Shown here: one piece after another, positions 57,765 to 64,000 of the stretch
Layout of the letters: every line of letters starts with the position of its first letter
Position numbering within the stretch: position 1 is the stretch's first letter
Source of the DNA: Microscillaceae bacterium
Lineage (GTDB): Bacteria > Bacteroidota > Bacteroidia > Cytophagales > Microscillaceae
DNA length: 64,000 nt
Assembly (NCBI GenBank): GCA_025054775.1
Contig: JANWZA010000059.1
Location: forward strand, 1 to 64,000
Direction: 5' to 3'
The notes under the pieces: model-generated
What the model saw: the letters and a program-made list of their open reading frames with translations, nothing else
The model's database searches: none
What the model was told of the DNA's origin: nothing
Program-made: the position numbers and the translations under genes

Positions 57765-59096
57765 TTAATTTGAGGGGTTAGGTTGCCCTTCGCTTGTATT
57801 TTCTTCATTAGCTAACATTGCATCGATACTGGATTGTATTTTTTGTAATCTTTTAGCCATGCGTTTTTTACGTACATCATCCACAAATTTACTTAACAAG
57901 CCGTGATAAATCTCCACGGTAAGTCCTGCTAGAACTACTCCTCCGACGGCGGCAGTAACATCTATTTTTATTTGGTACCAATTAAATGTAAAAACTACGA
58001 GTGCTAAGAGAATTATGGAGAGAAAAAGTTGAATTACTACTGTAATACCATCATACCAGAAGCCTGCATGCTTGAATAAATAAGAAAAAGTATAAATGGT
58101 AATAAAGACCAGTACTAAGGCAATAAGAAAATTTACGATAAAAGGAGCATCATCTATATAGTCCTCGTTCAAAATCATGGAAACGATATTAGCGTGTATT
58201 ACCAATCCAAACATGTCAGGGGTAGCACGTCCTACATAGATAGGGTTGAGAGGGGTGTAAAATTTGTCAGTGAAATCTTTGACTTGCAGGCTTTTACCCA
58301 TATAACCCATCATGACAATTTTGTCTTTAATGAGTGGTTTTCCTGTAATAGCAAAGCTACTATCTAGTACTTGGTCATGGTCTAATACGCTGAAAAAAGT
58401 AGGTGCATTGTCTGTGGGTTCGGCATCGCCTTTGAAGTTTATCCATTCTACGGGGTTATTACGTGCTAGAAATCGTTTAGCTTTCTCAGGGGCGGCTAAT
58501 TCGGCAATTTTTACGGCAAAGGCAGGTTCTATACGTATCTTTCCGTTTTTATCTCTCACTTTCTCCTTAGGGCTAAAAGAGCGACACGTCCACCATCCCG
58601 TGAGGTTTCCTTCACCTTTGGTAATTAAATTTGCATGTCCTGTATGGGCATATTGCACAAATTTAGGGTGCGAAGTTTCTAAGGTATCACAAATGCCTGT
58701 CTCCTCTTTACATTTATCTATTTTGCTCACCAAGACCAAATTTTTTGTGTTCTTAAAAGCCTCCATCAAAATACTATCCCCTACGGGATCCTTATCTTTT
58801 CTATAAAAGGCATCTATTGCTACGATTTTGGGTTGATGCTGATTGATAGCATTAAGCATAGCAGCTACGCTCAAGCGGTCTAACTCACCAATGTTTACTA
58901 ATACGATATTCGTATCAACTTTTTCTTTCTCACTATCGCGAAAATGGGAGAATACCATATCGGTAAGGTCAAAATCCTCAAAAGCATTTTGTATAGGGTC
59001 TAAAATGTTGAATTTGAAAGGAATATTTGAGAATAACCACAGGAGTATAAAAAGTATAACGGTAATAGCCAAGCTATCGCGCACAAGTGATCTCAT
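57765..59096 (-). CDS. CHASE2-domain membrane protein without output domain
   Basis: A 443-residue protein with one N-terminal membrane helix (about 8-27), a large periplasmic CHASE2 sensor (about 35-325; NIVLVNIGELDRL, VAIDAFYRKDKDPVGD, PEWINF-type core, IVMMGYMGKSL), then three helices (about 333-405) and a ~45-residue cytoplasmic tail. CHASE2 is usually fused to adenylate cyclase, a Ser/Thr kinase or a histidine kinase; here there is no catalytic domain. It lies upstream of the FecR-like gene. A minus-strand TATATTTG -7 box lies at 59139-59146, with a poor -33. Confidence 0.85.
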   Translation of the reverse strand: MRSLVRDSLAITVILFILLWLFSNIPFKFNILDPIQNAFEDFDLTDMVFSHFRDSEKEKVDTNIVLVNIGELDRLSVAAMLNAINQHQPKIVAIDAFYRKDKDPVGDSILMEAFKNTKNLVLVSKIDKCKEETGICDTLETSHPKFVQYAHTGHANLITKGEGNLTGWWTCRSFSPKEKVRDKNGKIRIEPAFAVKIAELAAPEKAKRFLARNNPVEWINFKGDAEPTDNAPTFFSVLDHDQVLDSSFAITGKPLIKDKIVMMGYMGKSLQVKDFTDKFYTPLNPIYVGRATPDMFGLVIHANIVSMILNEDYIDDAPFIVNFLIALVLVFITIYTFSYLFKHAGFWYDGITVVIQLFLSIILLALVVFTFNWYQIKIDVTAAVGGVVLAGLTVEIYHGLLSKFVDDVRKKRMAKRLQKIQSSIDAMLANEENTSEGQPNPSN

Positions 59097-59196
59097 AGTT
59101 TACCAAAATTAGGGTGAGCTATTTAATATTAACTTAAACAAATATACTACTTTTTCGTAATTTGCAAGCTCAAATTGTAATTAACAATAGAACAAC

Positions 59197-59760
59197 ATGA
59201 AAAAAATTTATCTTATTCGCCATACTGCCCCTGAAGTAGAACGCAATATTTGCTACGGGCAAACCGATTTAGCCCTTAAACCTACTTTTGAGCAGGAGGC
59301 TGAAGCAATTAAGCAAGTTATCCCTAACCATGAACAAATTCCCTTCTGGACTAGCCCCTTGCAACGTTGCTATCTATTAGCACAAAAATTGAACCCAAAC
59401 CAAATTACAATAGACGAACGGCTCAAAGAAATCAATTTTGGAGACTGGGAAATGAAACCCTGGAACGAAATCCCCGAACGCGAACTTATGCCCTGGATGG
59501 GTAACTTTGTTAATATGCGTACCCCTAATGGAGAATCTTATCTTGACTTAAATGAAAGAGCCTTAAACTGTTGGAACGAAATCATAAAATTACCTCATGA
59601 AACCATAGGAATTGTTACCCATTACGGTATTATACAATCACTTTTAGCTAACCTTTTGCACATTCCTTTTGAAAAAGCCTTCCGCTTACAACTAGACTAC
59701 GGAAACGTTTTTTTAGTAACCCTTAATAGAGAACTAGTGCGTGTAAAGTTCCTGAAATGA
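59197..59760 (+). CDS. Histidine phosphatase family protein (CobC/phosphoglycerate-mutase-like)
   Basis: A 187-residue enzyme of the histidine phosphatase clan. The RHT motif (R8-H9) supplies the phosphohistidine, and H142 (VTHYG) is the second catalytic histidine; E/D residues of INFGDWE complete the pocket. It resembles alpha-ribazole phosphatase CobC and phosphoserine phosphatases of the phylum; the substrate cannot be chosen. It lies 60 bases before murC on the same strand. Confidence 0.88.
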   Translation: MKKIYLIRHTAPEVERNICYGQTDLALKPTFEQEAEAIKQVIPNHEQIPFWTSPLQRCYLLAQKLNPNQITIDERLKEINFGDWEMKPWNEIPERELMPWMGNFVNMRTPNGESYLDLNERALNCWNEIIKLPHETIGIVTHYGIIQSLLANLLHIPFEKAFRLQLDYGNVFLVTLNRELVRVKFLK

Positions 59761-59819
59761 TAGAAGTATTTTCAAACTTATATCTAACTTAATTTACTAA
59801 TCCTTGAACTTTCTAAAAG

Positions 59820-61232
59820 ATGAACTTTTTGAACACCTTTACACACGTTTATCTTATTGGTATTGGCGGCATTGGCATGAGTGCCCTAGCACGCTATTTT
59901 CAGCAAAAAGGTTATATGGTAGCAGGCTATGACCGTAGCCAAACACCCTTAACACAACAACTTGAAAATGAAAATATTACCATTACCTATACCGATAGTA
60001 TCGCCCAAATTCCAACTAATTTTTTAGAGGTTGAGCCGCAAAAAGTATTAGTTATTTTCACACCTGCTATTCCCAAAGAAAATACTCAATTAAATTTTTT
60101 TATACAAAAAGGCTATCGCATACACAAGAGAGCCGAGGTGTTAGCCTGGCTCACACAAGGAAGCTACAACATTGCAATTGCAGGCACGCATGGCAAAACA
60201 TCTACTACGGCTATGGTGGCACATCTCTTCAAAACAGCTCAATTCCCTTTCTACGCCTTCCTAGGAGGAATTAGCCAAAATTATCAAACAAATTTACTAT
60301 CTAACACAGATACACTACAAAATTCATTTACCATTACCGAAGCCGACGAATATGACAAATCATTTCTACAACTTAGCCCACAAATCATCGTGCTTAATTC
60401 TATTGAACCTGACCATTTGGATATTTATGGAAATGAACACGAGGTAATGAAAACTTATCAACAATTTGTAGAAAAAATACTATCCAACGGTAAAATCTTT
60501 GTCCGAAAGGGCATTGAACAAGTATTAGATTTTAGCTTTACCAAAGAAAAAAACGTGCAACTCTTTACCTTTGGTACAGAACCTGACGCCGACTTTATAG
60601 CCCATAATTTGCAAATAAAGAATGAATATTTTGTATTTGATTTTCAAGATAATACACAGAACTTGCAAATTCCAATTACTTTACAAGTTGCAGGTTTTCA
60701 CAATATTATCAACGCAACGGCAGCTATGGCAGTAGCTCTGCAAGTACCAATTAGGCACGAAATAGTAAAAAGCGGAATAGAAACTTATCTAGGTGTAAAG
60801 CGTAGATTTCAATTCCTTGTGCGGAGTGAGAAGTACATCTTAATTGATGATTATGCCCACCACCCTACAGAAATAGAAACTTTTTTGCGTTCTGTGAAAA
60901 ACCTCTATCCTAACAAGAAATCAACAGCCATTTTTCAGCCACACCTCTACACCCGCACTCGCGATTTTATGCAAGATTTTGCCCAAAGCTTAGCTTTAGC
61001 TGATGAAGTTTGGCTTTTACCCATCTATCCTGCCCGTGAGCAACCAATTCAAGGTATAAATAGTGAAAAACTGCTTGCACTTATTCCTAAAAAAGAAAAA
61101 TATCTTCTTACAAAAGAAGAAATAAAACAAAAAGTACAACAAAGTACACCCGAGCTATTGCTTACCATAGGAGCAGGAGATATTGAGCAGTTAGCCATAG
61201 AATTAGCAAGTATATACAATATTTTAGAATAA
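59820..61232 (+). CDS. murC: UDP-N-acetylmuramate--L-alanine ligase
   Basis: Adds L-alanine to UDP-MurNAc, the first peptide step in peptidoglycan synthesis; cytoplasmic. The 470-residue protein has the N-terminal GIGGIGMSALA motif, the ATP P-loop AGTHGKTST (121-129) and DDYAHHPTEI in the central domain. GIGGIGMSALA favours MurC over the recycling ligase Mpl. It is away from the usual division/cell-wall cluster, so a second copy in that cluster is possible. Confidence 0.88.
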   Translation: MNFLNTFTHVYLIGIGGIGMSALARYFQQKGYMVAGYDRSQTPLTQQLENENITITYTDSIAQIPTNFLEVEPQKVLVIFTPAIPKENTQLNFFIQKGYRIHKRAEVLAWLTQGSYNIAIAGTHGKTSTTAMVAHLFKTAQFPFYAFLGGISQNYQTNLLSNTDTLQNSFTITEADEYDKSFLQLSPQIIVLNSIEPDHLDIYGNEHEVMKTYQQFVEKILSNGKIFVRKGIEQVLDFSFTKEKNVQLFTFGTEPDADFIAHNLQIKNEYFVFDFQDNTQNLQIPITLQVAGFHNIINATAAMAVALQVPIRHEIVKSGIETYLGVKRRFQFLVRSEKYILIDDYAHHPTEIETFLRSVKNLYPNKKSTAIFQPHLYTRTRDFMQDFAQSLALADEVWLLPIYPAREQPIQGINSEKLLALIPKKEKYLLTKEEIKQKVQQSTPELLLTIGAGDIEQLAIELASIYNILE

Positions 61233-61752
61233 TAATTTGGCAACGCCTTAAAGGGTATGATATGTGCAGTTTCGTACTTAAAAGTGAAACTTAACACTCT
61301 TAGTAAAAACGTAGCTTTGAAATTGCCTACCGCAATTCCTGTATAGAAATTCTGAATTCTGTTTTTTTCAATATCATTCTTTACTACCTTTGTTTTAAGA
61401 TAACGAGGGCAACTTACTTTTATCATTTATCAAGCAAAATCTTAGGTAATTTTAGAGGGCGTAAGTCCTAATTGTAACTAAGCATGAGTACCCAAGTTTT
61501 TGGAGATATTGACGTAGTTATGCCTTCTATTACCCAAGCTATGAAAAAATACGAAACCAAGCAAGCGATTGTAGTTATGAAACTGGGCAGAGGCATTCTG
61601 AAATTGTCATAGATAAGAGAGTTTGTGTAAAAAAAGAAAATAAAACGTAACTATATTTTACCAAAAGTCTGAAAAACTTAAAAAAAGACCTGTGTTTTCG
61701 GCATACATTACCCTATGGGAATTAAAAAGCCTAATGTTTTGTAAATTTCATA
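61233..61752. other. Intergenic region after murC
   Basis: About 520 bases. A 42-codon frame (ATG 61484 to TAG 61610-61612, MSTQVFGDIDVVMPSITQAM and on) has a coding-like composition but no family that I know; it may be a fragment. A 125-codon antisense frame (61049-61426) lies mostly over murC and is not coding-like. No terminator or RNA motif recognised. Confidence 0.5.
61484..61612 (+). CDS. Possible small protein or gene fragment, 42 residues
   Basis: A short frame with balanced amino acid use, unlike the surrounding AT-rich non-coding sequence: it begins MSTQVFGDIDVV and ends KLGRGILKLS. No promoter or hairpin supports it. It may be the remains of a longer gene. Low confidence. Confidence 0.25.
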   Translation: MSTQVFGDIDVVMPSITQAMKKYETKQAIVVMKLGRGILKLS

Positions 61753-62079
61753 CTAAAACAAAATTAAATCATCTACAGCTGGCTGTCCTAAAAGTTGGTT
61801 AATTTTGTCTATAATTATAGATTTTTGCATCAAAATTTCTACTTTTAGTGGAGAAGAGGCAAGTCTAACAAATATTTTTTTGTTTTTCACAAAAATATGA
61901 CGCGTCTTACTTTTGACTGCCTCACCTGTTACTTCGTACCAAGCCTGTACTATGTTTAATTTTTCCAATGCAGGTTTAATTTCATAGATTTCCAACAAGT
62001 TGTCAATGCTTTGGGCTATGTTAGCAATTTGAGAAAGGGGCTTGTTGGTTCGCTCTAACCTGAAGTTATAGTCAGACAT
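61753..62079 (-). CDS. DUF721 (DciA-like) protein
   Basis: A 108-residue protein of the DUF721 family. The segment AWYEVTGEAVKSKTRHIFVKNKKIFVRLASSP and following matches the conserved DUF721 core (no single run longer than needed is given here). DciA members help load the replicative helicase, but the Bacteroidota branch has not been tested as far as I know. It lies 180 bases downstream of secG on the same strand. Confidence 0.85.
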   Translation of the reverse strand: MSDYNFRLERTNKPLSQIANIAQSIDNLLEIYEIKPALEKLNIVQAWYEVTGEAVKSKTRHIFVKNKKIFVRLASSPLKVEILMQKSIIIDKINQLLGQPAVDDLILF

Positions 62080-62261
62080 ATTTCAATTTTAATATTTTTT
62101 GCTTTTTAGGTTTGTTTAGAAAACACAAAAAAACAAGCAAAAGTTCTAATTATTTTAGCAAAAGTCTGAATAATTAGCAACACAATTATAATAAGTTCGC
62201 TCACAAAGTCATAGAGAAAGCCTTCGGTAAGCCTTTAGGGTAATATTTCAACTTTTCAATC

Positions 62262-62639
62262 TTATTTATTTTCGCTTTTCTTTTCAGTGGGTTTATTAGG
62301 TACTGATTTACTGTCTGTTTCTTTTTTCTGGTTGTCTGATTTAGGTAAGATAGGCTTAGCTTCTTTGGCTTTTTTCACATTAGGGCTTTCAAAGCTTGCG
62401 GGTTGGTCTAAACGCATTAAAGGCTTAGAGGCAAGGCAAAAAATCATTAAACTAATAGCAAATATCCATGTAATACGCTCTACCAAATCTATGCCTTGTT
62501 TTACACCTACTACTTGCATCGTTGTTTCTCCAAAAGCAGGTCCTGCACCTGCACCTCCTCTAGAATTTTGAACTAACACAACTAATATTAACAAAATGGC
62601 AGTAATGATAGCTAAAATAACTACAAACGTATAAAGCAT
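62262..62639 (-). CDS. secG: Preprotein translocase subunit SecG
   Basis: A 125-residue inner-membrane subunit of the SecYEG channel. Two membrane helices (about 3-23 and 50-72) flank a cytoplasmic loop with QNSRGGAGAGPAFGE, the SecG signature. The C-terminal tail is longer and Lys/Ser/Glu-rich, as usual in the phylum. It is 47 bases downstream of tRNA-Ser on the same strand and may be read from the same promoter. Confidence 0.95.
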   Translation of the reverse strand: MLYTFVVILAIITAILLILVVLVQNSRGGAGAGPAFGETTMQVVGVKQGIDLVERITWIFAISLMIFCLASKPLMRLDQPASFESPNVKKAKEAKPILPKSDNQKKETDSKSVPNKPTEKKSENK

Positions 62640-62686
62640 TCTAAAAAGAAAGATAAAAAGAGGTTGTTATTTTCTACTATAAAGAG

Positions 62687-62773
<87 letters not shown>

Positions 62774-62787
62774 TTATTTGGGGAATG

Positions 62788-62818
62788 CAAAGATAATGCG
62801 TTTTATTCAAATTACAAA
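62788..62818 (-). promoter_or_regulatory. Promoter of tRNA-Ser
   Basis: On the minus strand TTTG (62815-62818), a 19-base spacer and TATCTTTG (62788-62795) match the consensus exactly, ~15 bases before the tRNA 5' end. Confidence 0.78.
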
Positions 62819-62881
62819 TTTTTTTGATATTTTTGTAAAACTTTTCCTGAGAAATATTTATCGGGCTTAATTATCAAGCAA

Positions 62882-64000
62882 TTACAACATTGTTTGGGCA
62901 ATATGTATAGAAAGATCTAAAAACGTAATTTTAGGGTTGGCATTTCGCTCTAAATGATAAAGGGCTTCATTTAGTTTTTCATAAATTGTTTCAATCCCTG
63001 CCATATTGAAAAATTGAGCAAATTTGCTCACAAAATTTAGTTCTTCGGCTTGCAAACGTAGCAGGCTCTTGTCTCCATATTGGTAAAGCAATACTTCGCG
63101 GTAGATGCGAAGGCTGTAAAGTAATAAGTTTTTTTGTTCATCTTTGCTCAATTTGGCAATTTTTTCATTTTCTGCTACAATTTTATCAAAACGCATTTGG
63201 CGTTTTTGTTGTACTTTCTCTCCATAACAGGCAAGCATCCATTGGCGAAAAATGTCAAAAAAATTGTGTGTATTTTCCTGCAAAAGTTTAAGGGCTTCGT
63301 TTAAGTTTCCCTCACATAGATAAGCAATTTGCCTAGCTTTTTTTAGGTCAATTTGTTTATTTTTCACTAAAAAATTTACTACTTCTTCATCAGAAAAAGT
63401 AGGAATGGTAATACGCTGAGTGCGCGAAATAATAGTAGGTAAAAGTTTCTTATCTTCTTGAGTAACTAAAAGAAAAAGTGTTTTAGAAGGAGGTTCTTCC
63501 AAAATTTTGAGTAAAGCATTAGCGGCAGCAAGGTTCATGTACTCAGGTAGCCAAATTAGAATAGTTTTGTATTGAGCCATGAGTGGTTTAAGAGCTAAGA
63601 TTTGCAAAATATTACGGCTCTCTTCTACTGAAATATTCCCTTGCTTGTTATCTGCTTCAATGAAAGCTAACCACTGCGAAAAAGTTTGGTAAGGGCTTTC
63701 TAAAAGGAAACTACGCCACTCGTTAATAAAATCACGGCTTAAAGGTTTGGTTTCTACTTTTTTGGTAACAGCTACGGGATAGACAAAATGTACGTCAGGG
63801 TGAATAAGTTTTTTCATTTGCATACACGAAATGCAGTGCCCGCAAGCGTCTTCTACTTGGGGGTTTGGGCAATTCAAATAGGTAATGTATGCCCAAGCCA
63901 GTGCCAAATTGGCTGAGCCTTCTTGTCCACAAAAAAGTTGAGCATGAGCAATCTGCTGATTTTGAAGGGCTTGTAAAAGTATTCTTTTTGTACTTTCTAA
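62882..64000 (-). CDS. holB: DNA polymerase III subunit delta' (5' end outside window)
   Basis: Clamp-loader subunit that helps load the sliding clamp. The frame is open to the right edge: upstream of the TTG at 63907 the residues QNQQIAHAQLFCGQEGSAN continue the delta' N-terminus, so only the first ~10 codons are missing. Zn-binding cysteines (CPNP, DACGHCISCMQM) and LLKILEEPP are typical. The P-loop reads GQEGSANLAL, with Asn in place of the Walker A Lys, so it should not bind ATP normally, as in other delta' proteins. No SRC finger defect: ISRTQRI is present. Confidence 0.9.
   Translation of the reverse strand, partial: LESTKRILLQALQNQQIAHAQLFCGQEGSANLALAWAYITYLNCPNPQVEDACGHCISCMQMKKLIHPDVHFVYPVAVTKKVETKPLSRDFINEWRSFLLESPYQTFSQWLAFIEADNKQGNISVEESRNILQILALKPLMAQYKTILIWLPEYMNLAAANALLKILEEPPSKTLFLLVTQEDKKLLPTIISRTQRITIPTFSDEEVVNFLVKNKQIDLKKARQIAYLCEGNLNEALKLLQENTHNFFDIFRQWMLACYGEKVQQKRQMRFDKIVAENEKIAKLSKDEQKNLLLYSLRIYREVLLYQYGDKSLLRLQAEELNFVSKFAQFFNMAGIETIYEKLNEALYHLERNANPKITFLDLSIHIAQTML

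Overview
The window looks like chromosomal DNA from a Bacteroidota bacterium, most likely of the order Cytophagales. The DNA is AT-rich and recognisable Shine-Dalgarno sequences are scarce. Nine sites match the Bacteroidota promoter (TTTG, 19-21 bases, TAnnTTTG), and the gene content is typical of the phylum: TonB-dependent receptors with carboxypeptidase-like domains, an OmpA protein with thrombospondin type 3 repeats, SiaB/SiaC-like regulators, TPR-SpoIIE and TPR-histidine kinase sensors, a DciA-like DUF721 protein, and atpDC as a separate pair. No prophage, integron, insertion sequence or CRISPR array was seen. Many apparent open frames begin at a TTG upstream of a convincing ATG; starts here were moved to the ATG where a signal peptide, family N-terminus or terminator decides it.

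Layout. 1-5.4 kb: the tail of a probable DNA methyltransferase, MnSOD, siaB-siaC, and an iron alcohol dehydrogenase with a LutA-like protein. 5.4-12.5 kb: OmpA/TSP3 porin, glycosyltransferase, an orphan NuoI-like ferredoxin, tRNA-Lys, a TPR/SH3 membrane protein and an indoleamine 2,3-dioxygenase. 12.5-21.8 kb: TPR-SpoIIE phosphatase, a bioB-thioredoxin-FAD oxidoreductase operon, a TonB receptor and a long PurF-like amidotransferase. 21.8-27.7 kb: five minus-strand genes forming a Ser/Thr kinase/FHA/VWA/TPR signalling locus. 27.8-41 kb: a membrane protein, short-chain dehydrogenase, lipocalin-like protein, KatG, AhcY, RecJ, a GT2 glycosyltransferase and a large TonB receptor. 41-46.4 kb: response regulator plus SGNH hydrolase, a HAMP-GAF coiled-coil protein, and a convergent operon of Nudix hydrolase and a TPR histidine kinase whose gene is split. 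46.8-52.2 kb: an orphan NHLP-type HlyD protein, an amino acid permease, and atpD-atpC. 52.3-54 kb: a decayed restriction-modification locus (frameshifted methyltransferase plus a possible nuclease remnant). 54-64 kb: an RND/MMPL exporter, a FecR-like/CHASE2 pair, a histidine phosphatase, MurC, DUF721, SecG, tRNA-Ser, and HolB, which runs off the right edge.

Working together. The window is rich in phospho-signalling parts: SiaB kinase with SiaC, a SpoIIE-type PP2C phosphatase, a Ser/Thr kinase with two FHA readers, a histidine kinase, a response regulator, and two sensor-like membrane proteins without a catalytic output (HAMP-GAF and CHASE2). The most attractive hypotheses are a SiaABC-like partner-switching circuit split over 10 kb, and the kinase-FHA-VWA-TPR locus as one phosphothreonine circuit. 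Both are inferences from domain content and gene order. No wholly new system is demonstrated by the sequence alone.
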